A DNA stretch of 64,000 bases from assembly GCF_046630445.1 (NCBI RefSeq), contig NC_092338.1, forward strand, positions 154,664,001-154,728,000, written 5' to 3'. The notes under the pieces were generated by a model. It had not been told where the DNA came from. It did no database searches and saw only the letters and a list, made by a program, of their open reading frames with translations. Source of the stretch: Rutidosis leptorrhynchoides (taxonomy: Eukaryota; Streptophyta; Magnoliopsida; Asterales; Asteraceae). Of this stretch, positions 45,021 to 55,728 are shown piece by piece (position 1 is the first letter of the stretch; every line of letters starts with the position of its first letter). The position numbers and the translations under genes are program-made.

Positions 45021-45344
45021 TAAATGACTAACTATTAGAATCCCTTCCTACAATTAAAAAACTTGAAGACCATAATTGACATTACCACACAAAATACATT
45101 TCATGTTTCTTAACAAAGAGGAAAGAAATTAGGAAGCTCTTATGCAAATGGAAGTTGTTTGATAACTATGAGTGAACAGATATTTTTGGTAAATAAATAC
45201 AAACCACCAAAATGATACAAGCTGAATGAAAAATAAATTTTAAAACTTGATGTTATTTTATTTGATATGACAAGAAGGTGTACAAGAGACTGTCTAGTTG
45301 CAAAATTAAAGACACGTATATGGGTTGCAATTCTTGACGCAATA

Positions 45345-45440
45345 TGAAAAACAAAAACAAAAAACAAAAAAACAAAAACAAAAACAAAAACAAAAACAAA
45401 AACAAAAACAAAAAAACAAAAAAAAAAAAAAAAAAAATAG
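45345..45440. repeat. (CAAAAA)n-like run
   Basis: A/C-rich microsatellite; the Lys/Asn-rich frame over it is an artefact. Confidence 0.9.
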
Positions 45441-45893
45441 GGTTGGGTCTAAATAGGTTGGCAGGTCAAAAGGTTAGAATCCCCAACACTCGCAAAAAAG
45501 AATTGTATCCTATCAACCCCCACCAAACCCTTTAGAACATGGGTCATTATGGGTTGGATGATTCGAACCCATAAAAAGCAACAAAACTGGTTGTGTCCTG
45601 GATGGGTGATTCCAACCCGTCTATCCGAACCTTAGACGAATTGCCACCTGGCTTTAATGATGGAACAATTTAACTTCGGATCAATTAATCAGATTAAATG
45701 GAAAATATCGTGTTATTTTCATTGAGAGGTTAAACCCTATATTTATATTTATACTTGATACAAGAACTAGGAAATCTGATAAACGGGGACTACTAACGAT
45801 CCTATTCCCTATCTTTAACAGAATCCAGGATCGATAAATAGGGATTCCACACTCCACTTCCATGTCTATGTAGCTGTCATGTGTAATCAGGAA

Positions 45894-46131
45894 GTATCTG
45901 CTATGCATGATTATAACAAGGATATGATATGAGACAATGTTTGACTCGACTACCTTTAAATAATGTCTGCATAATATTGGCAACAATACAGATATGATAA
46001 GCAACCACATATTTTCAAACTATCGTTTTAAAACTCTACATATACCAAAGCATGTTGATGTTATCATTTAGAATTGTGAGTATACGAATCATTGAGATCA
46101 ACACAAACCACGGTTGTAAAAGTCCCCGACT
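45894..46131. repeat. Direct repeat R, copy 2
   Basis: Second copy of 44053-44230. Confidence 0.75.
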
Positions 46132-47211
46132 AGGTCCACTAGTGATGATGTGCGTAGCCCGTTTTCTCATTGGGTTTGCACTTGGGCTTGAGCTAGGAAA
46201 AGCCCACAAGTTTCTTAAAAACCCCAACTCCCCTCTATAAATAGAGGGGTCATTCCCACTTTCCATCCTTCTCATCTTTCTTTCTCTATCTTTTCTCCAC
46301 TCACTCTCTCTCCTCCTTTTCTACTCACACACAAATCCAGGAGTTTTTACCTCTTAGGCTTTTTTCCCTCACGGCCCGACTACCCGATCAAACCGGACGG
46401 CCCTCAACCATCGACCACCCTCTCGAGATCATCATCTCGATTCGGGTTATCACGGTATCCGCACCGGAGTGTTGATGTCGTTGAACCCCAAAACCCCCTC
46501 TTTCGTTGATCCAAGTGTATTTCTGTCAACGGCGCAGATCTATGCTTGATCAACTAGTCTCCGATTTGGCTAATTTATTCGGTCAAAATTGTCAAAAGTC
46601 CAGTTTAGTAGGTCAAAGACAGATTTATTAGTTCAAAGTTGAATTTATTCGGTCAAACCGGTCAATAAAGTCAAAACCAAAGTTGATCAGCTTCCGACTA
46701 GTCTCCGACTCAACCAATTTTCCTATACCCCGACTAGCGATGACAACCTTGCCACTAGCTTCTAAAAAACACTAATAAGACCAACTTTTTTAATAAGTTT
46801 CATTTCACGGAATTTTATTAATTGTCTCATTTGGGCATCTATTAAATCTCTTTCAAGGTTTATCGATATGTAACGGCATGCCACATCATCAACGTATAAA
46901 CTTATATTAACTATTCATTCATAAATTTTAAAGTTTTATCCAAATTGACTTAATCAGAACTCTAAAATCCAAAGAAATTTAAGCTAATAGAAATGTTAAC
47001 TCTGTATAGAACAATTTGTGTCAAGTTCAGTACTATGTAACATGAATAGGTAAAAACATATAGATATGCATCATTTGCAGTTTGCCTTTCAATTTATGTT
47101 GTTAATACAATTTACACCTCAAATCTTATGTTATTGTAAAGAAACAAATACAATTACGTTGTAAACCAATTGAAAGTATACACATCTGGTCACTGAGTGA
47201 TTCAATGAAAC
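46132..47211 (+). mobile_element. LTR-like remnant with TATA box
   Basis: 46140-46560 has the look of a short plant LTR: a TATAAATA box at 46236-46243 inside a CTATAAATAGAGGGG context, a pyrimidine-rich stretch after it, then GGCGCAGATCTATG resembling the junction after some gypsy LTRs. 46560-46760 has repeated GTCAAA/TTTATTCGGTCAAA units. 46800-47211 is AT-rich with nothing recognised. The boundaries are not found, so the call is tentative. Confidence 0.35.
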
Positions 47212-47216
47212 CATGT

Positions 47217-47844
47217 TAATGCGAGGATCGTAGCCAAACAGAAACTAAAGAATTAAAAATAAGAGAAAAAGTTCTACAGCTCATATTCTTTTATTTCAAT
47301 CAAATAATAACAATAATAAAATGATTCGACTGACCAGAGGCGTAGCTATGTAGAGCCCAGGGTGGGCACGGGACACCACTCAAATACGTGATGTAGTGAG
47401 AAAAATTTTGGTTTTTTAACGTGTGACACCACTGGATAGTGTAAATTTTTTTGAGTGACACCACTAAAATAAGATATCTAGTAGAAATTTTTTTGAGTTT
47501 TAACCAGTGACACCACTGACCACCAATCCTGGCTCCGCCCCTGCGACTGACTAAAACTAAAGTTATCATAACTTTAAATAGACTAAGGAAAACTAAAAGA
47601 TAAGAACAACTAAAAGATAAACACAAATAATTTAAATTTAAATGTAAACACCACATGTTATCTTGTTACTTGCAAAATACGTACATGCTTCCAGACTTCG
47701 GCTCATTTGTCTTCACAAGCCCACATGTGTTCAAAACAACTTTGATACTACCCTTGACCGCTTCTCTCTTTAAGCCCAACAAAAATAGCTAGCCCAAATA
47801 ATTCATGTAGCCCAACACTTGATATTCGATCGGATCCTGCATCA
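47217..47844 (-). mobile_element. 3' LTR of TRIM-like element G, with MITE
   Basis: 411 bp without the hAT MITE and its duplication; matches 48495-48904. On the minus strand it starts TGATGCAGGATCC. Confidence 0.8.
47335..47543. mobile_element. hAT-type MITE
   Basis: 209 bp with imperfect inverted ends CAGAGGCGTAGC and (reverse) CAGGGGCGGAGCC, flanked by the 8-bp duplication cgactgac (47327-47334 and 47544-47551). The other G LTR has the empty site at about 48603-48611. Internal GTGACACCACT repeats. No transposase. Confidence 0.88.
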
Positions 47845-48461
47845 TTCTCCCCTTCTTCAGAAAGACTCGTCCTCGAGTCTAAAACTTCAACTGAAACATT
47901 CAAATGATCCTCAAGAACTGTATGAATAATGTTTCCAGCATCACAAAGATCCGGATATTTCTCTTTAATAAGCCTTTTGACCCAAGGTTCGCCCTCAATA
48001 TTTCCTAGATCAGTATTATTCAAACCCACACCAATCTTTTTGAAATTGTTATTCAAATCAAAATCAACATCTTCATTATACATGTTGATGTCTTTATTGG
48101 TGACTACCTCCAAATCACTTTCATCATCAGATTTAGAAAAAGAAAAAAATTCCTCTCCATTAGTATCATAGATGGGTTCGGTACTATAGATGGATTCTCC
48201 ATCCTCACCATCTATATCATAGATGTGCTCTTCATTCTCACCATCCGTATCATCAATGATTTCTGAATCGATTCGTTCCGAATCGTACCGCGCAGGGAAT
48301 CGTTGTTGGTTCAGTTCCAACTCGGCGATTCACTTATATAATCGTTCAATTTCTGCGTATCGAGGGTCTTCGTTGCCTCTTTCGGCATGTCTACGATTAT
48401 CCCCATCGCTGCCTCGATCGGCAATTCTGCAATAGTTTCCTCGATAACCTCCACGAAACAT
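47748..48461 (-). pseudogene. Reduced gag-like ORF of element G (one nonsense codon)
   Basis: One frame from MFRGGYRGNY at 48461 down to 47748, interrupted only by TGA at 48330-48332. The N-terminus (RGSDGDNRRHAERGNEDPRY, then a short coiled coil EIERLYK..IAELELNQQ) is the start typical of one kind of plant gypsy gag. The middle has acidic repeats of the PIYDTDGE kind. The part ending VLDSRTSLSEEGENDAG is encoded by the sequence leading into the purine tract and LTR, as at the end of pol in complete elements. The protein is therefore a fusion of gag start and pol end left after internal deletion. Unlikely to be functional; frame conservation in H suggests it may once have been translated. Confidence 0.65.
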
Positions 48462-48479
48462 TTTTTGGCCAAAACCTGA

Positions 48480-48493
48480 GCTCTGGATACCAA
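48480..48493 (-). other. Primer binding site of element G
   Basis: Minus strand TTGGTATCCAGAGC, next to the LTR end at 48495. Confidence 0.75.
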
Positions 48494-48494
48494 A

Positions 48495-48904
48495 TAATGC
48501 GAGGATCGTGGCCAAACAAAAACTAAAGAATTAAAAATAAGAGAAAAAGCTCTACGGCTCCTATTCTTTTATTTCAATCAAATAATAACAATAATAAAAT
48601 GATTCGACTGACTAAAACTAAAGTTATCATAACTTTAAATAGACCAAGGAAAACTAAAAGATAAGAACAACTAAAAGATAAACACAAATAATTTAAATTT
48701 AAATGTAAACACCACATGTTATCTTGTTACTTGCAAAATACGTACATGCTTCCAGACTTCGGCTCATTTGTCTTCACAAGCCCACATGTGTTCAAAACAA
48801 CTTTGATACTACCCTTACCGCTTCTCTCTTTAAGCCCAACAAAAATAGCTAGCCCAAATAATTCATGTAGCCCAACACTTGATATTCGACCGGATCCTGC
48901 ATCA
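48495..48904 (-). mobile_element. 5' LTR of TRIM-like element G
   Basis: 410 bp, lacks the MITE found in the other copy, so it predates or escaped the MITE insertion. Confidence 0.8.
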
Positions 48905-48908
48905 TTAA

Positions 48909-49382
48909 TAAAGATAGATAGTGATTAAAACCTTCACGGCTTAATCGAAACACAACCTTCTGTTGAATATAAAGATAAATAGCTAATCTTTCTCAGATCA
49001 ACTGTTACAACCTTCGCGGTTGAATGACAAAACCAAAGCCTATGGCTCCTTTGTTTTTTTTTTTCACGTGAATATCAATATCATAAAACTAAGTTTAAAA
49101 CTAACACAAAACTCCACATATATAGTCTGGATATAGGTAACCATAAATTAAGAGATAAATATTAACTTAAAATAAAGACCAATAATTTAGGAGAATTAGT
49201 TTACACCAATTCTAATTCCCTTTTCTTCCCTTGCTCGTCAACCTCCTGGATCCCAGCTTCCTCTTAACACATTAGGCCCATTCATTGGTCCATTGACAAC
49301 CATATAATCATCACATGCCAAAGTGATTGGGCTAGTTGGGCCCACACCGAATCCAGCACTATTGTCCACCATACCTGCATCA
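48909..49382 (-). mobile_element. Truncated 3' LTR of element H
   Basis: Matches 49931-50415 but lacks the first ~30 bp of the LTR; it abuts LTR-G directly. Confidence 0.75.
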
Positions 49383-49879
49383 TTCTCCCCTTTTTCAAAA
49401 AGACTCGTCCTCGAGTCTACAACATCGCCGCTACAATCGATAAATGGTGACAAATTAGCAGCCCTAAATGTGGCGAATACATGATAATAATTTGGGAGTT
49501 CAATCTTAGACGTGTTTTCGTTAATTTTTTCTAACACATGAAAAAGACCATTAGTTGTCTCATCTTCACTGTCACATGGGATTGGTGACTCTAAAGGCGC
49601 CAAAGTAAGATGCACCTCGTCCGCTTGTGCCTCTTCTTCCTCTTCATCATTCTCACCGTCAGTATCATAAATTGGTACGGAGTCTTCAAGCATACAAGGT
49701 TCGGGAACATACTCCATATTAAAAATCGAATCAACTGAATTAACCAGGTCATTCGATTGAGCATCTCTTGAAAATTCAAAATTTTCAAGCTTGATCTCTA
49801 CTTTTCGCACGAGATCTTTCATGTCTTCTAACTCTTGAATCTTGCGATGCAATTTCTCGATCTCAGCTTGTTTAGCCAT
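49238..49879 (-). CDS. Reduced gag-like ORF of element H
   Basis: An intact 213-residue frame from MAKQAEIEKLHRKIQELE, an N-terminal coiled coil, followed by an acidic repeat (VPIYDTDGENDEEEEEAQ, about 69-86) and VVDSRTSLFEKGENDAG at about 152-168, encoded where the purine tract begins. The last 45 residues are LTR-encoded. Same plan as the G ORF but without a stop. It starts about 5 bp from the primer site and spans the entire interior, so the element is essentially one fused gag-start/pol-end frame. It has no capsid core, knuckle or enzyme. Confidence 0.6.
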   Translation of the reverse strand: MAKQAEIEKLHRKIQELEDMKDLVRKVEIKLENFEFSRDAQSNDLVNSVDSIFNMEYVPEPCMLEDSVPIYDTDGENDEEEEEAQADEVHLTLAPLESPIPCDSEDETTNGLFHVLEKINENTSKIELPNYYHVFATFRAANLSPFIDCSGDVVDSRTSLFEKGENDAGMVDNSAGFGVGPTSPITLACDDYMVVNGPMNGPNVLRGSWDPGG

Positions 49880-49899
49880 GCCTGAAATCTGATACCAAA

Positions 49900-50415
49900 T
49901 GATGAATTGAAAGGATCGTGGCTAAAACAATAAAGATAGATAGTGATTAAAACCTTCACGGCTTAATCGAAACACAACCTTCTCGGTTGAATATAAAGAT
50001 AAATAGCTAATCCTTCTCGGATCAACTGTTACAACCTTCGCGGTTGAATGACAAAACCAAAGCCTATGGCTCCTTTGTTTTTTTTTCTTTTCACGTGAAT
50101 ATCAATATCATAAAACTAAGTTTAAAACTAACACAAAACTCCACATATATAGTTATAGTCTGGATATAGGTAACCATAAATTAAGAGATAAATATTAACT
50201 TAAAATAAAGACCAATAATTTAGGAGAATTAGTTTACACCAATTCTAATTCCCTTTTCTTCCCTTGCTCGTCAACCTCCAGGATCCCAGCTTCCTCTTGA
50301 CACATTAGGCCCATTCATTGGTCCATTGACAACCATATAATCATCACATGCCAAAGTGATTGGGCTAGTTGGGCCCACACCGAATCCAGCACCATTGTCC
50401 ACCATACCTGCATCA
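49900..50415 (-). mobile_element. 5' LTR of element H
   Basis: 516 bp; minus strand TGATGCAGGTATGG to CAATTCATCA, then primer site TTTGGTATCAGA. Followed on the right by catgt. Confidence 0.8.
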
Positions 50416-50420
50416 CATGT

Positions 50421-51027
50421 TCCAACATATCAAAGTAGTCAACACACAGTTGAATATACAGTTTCAGTGGTCCATTGACAGGTTTTATACTACTGACTAT
50501 GCTAGACAAAGATGCTCATATACAAATTTGTAACGACAGTTTGACAGGGAATGTTATAATGAATCCTAATTTACTAGAGAGAGAAAACTAATCTTGAGAA
50601 ATAATAACATATAGGATGTGATAATGTAATTAGTTACTTAGTAAAATGATAAGATAATACATCTATTTATACCAACAGAAGGACCAACTAACCCACAAAT
50701 GCAACTAACTCAAGATTCCAACGCATATGATGTTAGAAAATCAGAGTTGTAATTGATAATCCGATTGTCATGAATCATGAAATCACTTTCTCAATTAAGT
50801 ATTTCGACCAACAAGCCTCGCGTATCACAAAATCTATATTGGGATAAGACAAGGACGTGATTTGATTGTAGGCAAGAACAATACAAATCTAGGGTATTCG
50901 AGAAGATGTGTTTTTCTGTGTTTGAGAATGAAAAACAAGTAAATGATTTTCTGGAAAGAAAATCAGTAATAATTCGGTTGATTAACCAAAGGGGTAACCT
51001 TCATTCTGGCGGGAAAAATCGTTAATC
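50421..51027. other. Intergenic, nothing recognised
   Basis: AT-rich, no credible frame, repeat or RNA gene seen. Confidence 0.5.
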
Positions 51028-52249
51028 GAAATGACACGACTTTTGGCGGGAAAATCCGTTGGTTGGCAGACAACTTCTTCGATAAAACATATAGTGCCTA
51101 AAATTTTCGGGAACCTAACCAGGGGCGCTGCCCCTTGGACCCCGCAAGGGGGCGCGACCCCTTGACCTCCGCTATTTTCGTGATAGTATCTAGTCAACTC
51201 TTACAGGCGTGCACGTTGTTAAGTATAACTAGATAATTCTTGTTTTTCAAGAGCCAATTACCTAAAATGATTGTTAGATGACACTAAAATCACCATATAT
51301 GAATTATAAACTAACATATTTCCAAGAAAATACATTATCAGTTGACAGTATCAATTCCCCTAAAAATAGCACAAGAGTTGATATCATGATAAGCAGTATA
51401 ATACCCAAAAGTAAATTAAGTGACCAACTATTAAAATCCCTTCCTACAATTAAAAAACTTGAAGACCATAATTGACATTACCACAAAATACATTTCTTGT
51501 TTCTTGACAAAGAGGAAAGAAATTAGGAAGCTCTTATGCAAATGGGAGTTGTTTGATAACACTATGAGTGAACATATATTTTTGTTAAAAAAAAAATACA
51601 AACCACCAAAATGATACAACCTGAATGAAAAATAAATTTTAAAACTTGATGCTTTATTATTTGATATGACAAGGAGTACAAGAGACTGTCTACGCCCAAA
51701 ATTAAAGACACGTATATGAGTTGCAATTCTTGACGCAATATGAAAAAAAACAAAAAACAAAAAAAAAAAAAAAAACAAATTAGGGTTGGGTCTAAATAGG
51801 TTGGCAGGTCAAAAGGTTAGAATCCCCAACACTCGCAAAATAGAATTGTATCCGAGTTATACCCATCAACCCCCACCAAACCCTTTAGAACATGGGTCAT
51901 TATGGGTTGGATGATTCGAACCCATAAAAAGCAACAAAACTGGTTGTGTCCTGGATGGGTGATTCCAACCCGTCTATCCGAACCTTAGACGAATTGCCAC
52001 CTAGCTTTAGAAATGGAACAATTTAACTTCGGATCAATTAATCAGATTAAATGGAAAATATCGTGTTATTTTCATTGAGAGGTTAAACCCTATATTTATA
52101 TTTATACTTGATACAAGAACTAGGAAATCTGATAAACGGGGACTACTAACGATCCTATTCCCTATCTTTAACAGAATCCAGGATCGATAAATAGGGATTC
52201 CACACTCCACTTCCATGTCTATGTAGCTGTCATGTGTAATCAGGAAGTA
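51028..52249. repeat. Duplicated segment, copy 2
   Basis: Matches 44226-45893 without the MITE. It has the same GC-rich pair (GGGGCGCTGCCCC and GGGGGCGCGACCCC, 51122-51160). Confidence 0.7.
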
Positions 52250-52748
52250 CCATAGTCACTTTTTTTAAAACAGAAATCATTACTGACATCTTCATTTTAT
52301 CAACTATATAAAAAGAGAAAATAACATTTTTTAGGCCTGAGATATATAGATCATACCGATAACAACCATAAAAACCTCACAATATATATACCAACAAATT
52401 ATATGAATTTCCATTAAAGATTTGCACTCTAGTTCTGATTTATGGTAGTATAATCAATTATCTTAGGTAAGATGACCTAAGATAAAGAGAACCACAGAGA
52501 AACCAAATATGATGAATAAGTCAAAATATAAATTGAAAATACCAAAAGCTTGAAGTCACATACAAGGCATGTAATTAAATGCAATTGTTTATTAAAAGAC
52601 ACCAGAAATTAGCAACATAACTCTCAGACGATTCAATAACTCTCATAGTGTGAATTATAACAAAATTGATTAATTACAATAAGAGGGCAATGGTGGATAG
52701 TCAGGATAGATATCAGTCAATAATTCAAACCTGGAAAATGTTAGGCAT
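52250..52748. other. 3' flank of the host gene, nothing recognised
   Basis: Unique-looking AT-rich sequence. It should include the 3' UTR and polyadenylation region of the gene at 52749-54354, but no single site stands out. Confidence 0.45.
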
Positions 52749-54354
52749 TCATTCCTGCACTATTCGCTCAAGAATAAGGTTTACAGCAGCATTTGCTGAT
52801 GAAAATGCTCCATGAAAGCTCTCCTTAAAGGATATGGTTTCCAGCTCCATTGCCATCCTTAGCAATATATCACCTAGATCAGTTTGTTTCTCAATTAACG
52901 AGTTATAATAAGATCGTGCTGCAACACTGCTGATGTCTACATTAGTTGGCTCTGGGCAGTATTCATCATCCAACCACTTGTGAAGAGTTACTCTTAACCA
53001 TTCTGATTCCTGCAGTACGCATAGAAAATTTAAGCAGAACAGAACACACAAGTGCACACACATTAACCCTTTTAAGAACGTAGTTAAACGAAAAGGCAAA
53101 TGGTTAGTTATAGGAAAACCGACAAACGTTTTACTTATATCTTAACAAATATATATGTCAAGAGTATGTGTCAAAACATAAACATAAGGATACTTACTCA
53201 ACCTACTTGGTTTTAAATATCATCCCGAAATAAATATCATCCCGAAAAACATACATACCTATGGGGCATACGGACACTATATAACTACTTGATCGTCAAA
53301 ATAGAAAGCTAGAGTCAAAGACAGCCAACTGATTGTACTCTTTACAAAAAGACTCGTGTAAAATTGGTTATTAAAAAGAGGCATTACAAATAACACTATA
53401 TAGTCTATATTTCATACATAAATTTACATTGATCCAAGACATTTAGACTTTGGATTGATCCATTATCAGCTCTGCAAAGAAATTACTTGAATATAATAAC
53501 GTCTGTCTTGAAGCACGCCCATAATCATAACGGCATAATCATTAACATCGTAAGAGGTAAATTGAATAAGGTGAATAGAGTAACTACTATCTACAAAGAG
53601 AGAGGAAAAAGTAGTAATCTAGGCAAGCATCATTGCATCAAGGTTACGATAATTTAAGTAATATATATTGTGATATCCAGATGGATCTAGACTTCAGATG
53701 ATCACATATCAGCTCTGGGCATAAACTGATTGGAGTTCAAGTTGCTTATGGACCCAACATCACTCATGTGCTGATGTGCACTAGTGATAATTCACCGAAG
53801 GTACTACACTAATACATTTGATATACGTTTAATACTACAAAATAACCTTTATCCGATTAAATCATTAATTGAAACCAATGATCACACAACCGGCTTAGCA
53901 TAAATACGTCGTTCAATCGTTCATGAAGGTTAAGTCGAATTCCTAAAACATTTTAGTAAAGTTTTCTCCTATCTGGTAATACTCGATTCCAATTACAAAC
54001 GATCAAAGTAAATAACTATATAACAAAATGTAAAACGAATCACATCATAAAATCAATTGATAAGATCATTTAATTAGATTTTATCACCTCCAAAGCTTTC
54101 GAAGTGTTCAACCACGCATCAGGAACCCTAACTTCTTCAACCGAACCTTCTACTTCTTCTTCATTTTGTGGATTTGAAAACGAACAGCGCGATGGAACGG
54201 AGATTAAACGGCGTTTGTTTAATCGAGCATTGACGGAAACAGTACGAGCAGTATCACCGCCGATTGTGGAAACTTTACTCTGAGTTTTGGAATGACGTAT
54301 TGAATCGAAACTTGATGTGACGACGGATTGAAACGTGAAGGATAGTGAATCCAT
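52749..54354 (-). CDS. Two-exon host gene, conserved plant protein, probably plastid-targeted
   Basis: Exon 1 is 54354-54088 (89 codons) and exon 2 is 53009-52749 (86 codons plus TGA), separated by a 1078-bp GT-AG intron in phase 0 (GAG|GTGATA ... CTGCAG|GAATCA). The 175-residue product starts MDSLSFTFQSVVTSSF, rich in Ser/Thr/Arg and poor in acidic residues to about residue 60, as in a chloroplast transit peptide. An acidic stretch follows (EEEVEGSVEEV), then the conserved-looking part: VPDAWLNTSKALEESEWL, LHKWLDDEYCPEPTNVD, SYYNSLIEKQTDLGDILLRM and ESFHGAFSSANAAVNLI. The second half appears mostly helical. I recognise this as typical of a conserved plant single-copy gene but cannot name the family or function. 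It is the only convincing non-transposon gene here. A telo-box and an E2F-like site lie within 60 bp upstream of the ATG. The coding region is intact. Confidence 0.8.
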
Positions 54355-54364
54355 ATGTTGTAAA

Positions 54365-54373
54365 TTAGGGTTT
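54365..54373 (-). promoter_or_regulatory. Telo-box upstream of the host gene
   Basis: AAACCCTAA on the minus strand, 11 bp upstream of the ATG. In plants this motif is common just upstream of or within 5' UTRs of genes expressed in dividing cells. Confidence 0.5.
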
Positions 54374-54402
54374 GTGATTTTTGGTAATTAAGATGATATA
54401 AT

Positions 54403-54412
54403 GGCGGGAAAA
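54403..54412 (-). promoter_or_regulatory. E2F-like site upstream of the host gene
   Basis: TTTTCCCGCC on the minus strand, about 49 bp upstream of the ATG; it fits the plant E2F consensus. With the telo-box it suggests expression linked to cell division; inference only. Confidence 0.45.
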
Positions 54413-54413
54413 T

Positions 54414-55728
54414 TAATTAGGTTCAGCTACTTGATAAACCAATTGGTAGAGGTACGCGGTGGCGGTGAGAGGTGATGTGTGGATAAGGTTTTATGATAGT
54501 TAAATTACAACTTTGGTCCTCAAAAAGAGTCTAATGACATTTACGCCCCAATAATATCTTCATTACTTTTTCCTTTCTTTCGAAATCAAACTGAAAGGTC
54601 TTATTTCATAAATCAGAAACCTATGTTCAGCTGTTACCTGTTTTCGTTACCGGCGGTACGTTTCGGTTAGACGAAAAAAACAGTTTAAAAGGAAAGACCT
54701 AGGGTTCCAGGTGCTGAAAAATGACGTTCTAATTTCCAGAAGACATGCTAGAACACATTTTCTCATTCATAACATCTGATAGTGACAAAAACAAACGTCA
54801 TTTAGCAGGTCTGCACACATTGGTATGAAATCGTTCGGTACAGAGTTACGATCCCACATCGCTCAAGTATGAGATTGAGTGATGGTTCATAAGTCAAGGT
54901 GTCCCCTCCTCTTTCAAGCTAGCTTTTGGGAGTGACGAGCTTTTTGGGATGAGTTTTTCACTTGAACTTAAGACTAGTCCGAGCTCGCCTCCGGTTTGCA
55001 CCATGGTGAGAATCCAGGTTATTTATCGCGGGGATTCATGAATTCATATCATAATATGAATTATGATGGAATGGTTTACCTAAAGTTGAGTCCTAATCTT
55101 GAGCTATGACATATTACTATATGTTTTAGGTATTAAGTGAACGTAAATGCTAAAGTTATTTAATTTAATGACCCGTGGAACCACATAATCCGACTAAGAA
55201 ACTCGTCAGCTTAACATTTCATCAAAAACCTAAAATGCATATTAAACAATTCACATCCAATCATAAGAGATAATATTGGTTGTAATTTTATTTTAAAAGT
55301 GTAAATTGAAATATAAATGTATAATTGGTTTCCTTCTATCTAACTTTTATACCTTCTCGTACTCAATTCAAAATAATTAATTAAAATAATTTTAAATTAT
55401 TTAATTTTAATAATTTTAATAATTATTAATAAGATTTAATAATAATTAATTAATAAGATTTAATTTTAATTCAAAATTATTTTGATTAATGACATCACCC
55501 ACCATACTTAGATTTTTTTTCTTTTTTTTTGATTTTTTCTTAACAAATGAATAATCTAATAATGACATCATCATTTTAGCAATATAATAGAAACTATAGA
55601 TTGTTGTAACTTGTTCTAACTTGGTACTCTAATCGAACAAATCAAAACAGGTTATAACAATAACATCTTCGGACCATTGTACTGTTAAAATGCAATGCAA
55701 ATTTAGATAATATGGAATTAGTAATGTA
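54414..55728. other. Intergenic; possible old repeat at 54842-54995
   Basis: 54842-54995 begins GATCCCACATCGCTCAAG and includes CTCCTCTTTCAAGCTAGCTTTTGGG, a type of sequence dispersed in many plant genomes. Its boundaries are not seen. The rest is very AT-rich (55260-55500), with no gene. Confidence 0.35.

Larger units (their letters stand above)
44226..45893. repeat. Duplicated segment, copy 1 (other copy 51028-52249)
   Basis: About 1.26 kb once the MITE at 44619-45020 is removed, matching 51028-52249 along its length. It contains a GC-rich pair of units (GGGCGTTGCCCCTTGGACCCC near 44307 and a GGGGCTCGGCCCC copy), an A/C-rich run (45345-45440) and a GGGTTGGGTC segment. No coding frame is credible. 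Probably an unclassified mobile element. Confidence 0.7.
47217..50415 (-). mobile_element. Composite of two TRIM-like LTR elements (G and H)
   Basis: From left: LTR-G (47217-47844), interior G, LTR-G (48495-48904), a truncated LTR-H (48909-49382), interior H, LTR-H (49900-50415). The whole block is bounded by a perfect catgt duplication (47212-47216 and 50416-50420). Both interiors have a tRNA-Met-type primer site and a GAAGAAGGGGAGAA or GAAAAAGGGGAGAA purine tract, so both run on the minus strand. LTR-G and LTR-H are diverged homologues. Neither unit has pol. Confidence 0.7.

Noticed and set aside
46132..46560. Complete solo LTR
   Set aside because: TATA box and LTR-like layout are visible, but neither end nor a duplication could be fixed; kept only as a tentative remnant.
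54842..54995. Complete TRIM or solo LTR
   Set aside because: The sequence type is familiar from dispersed plant repeats, but I could not find paired ends or a target duplication.
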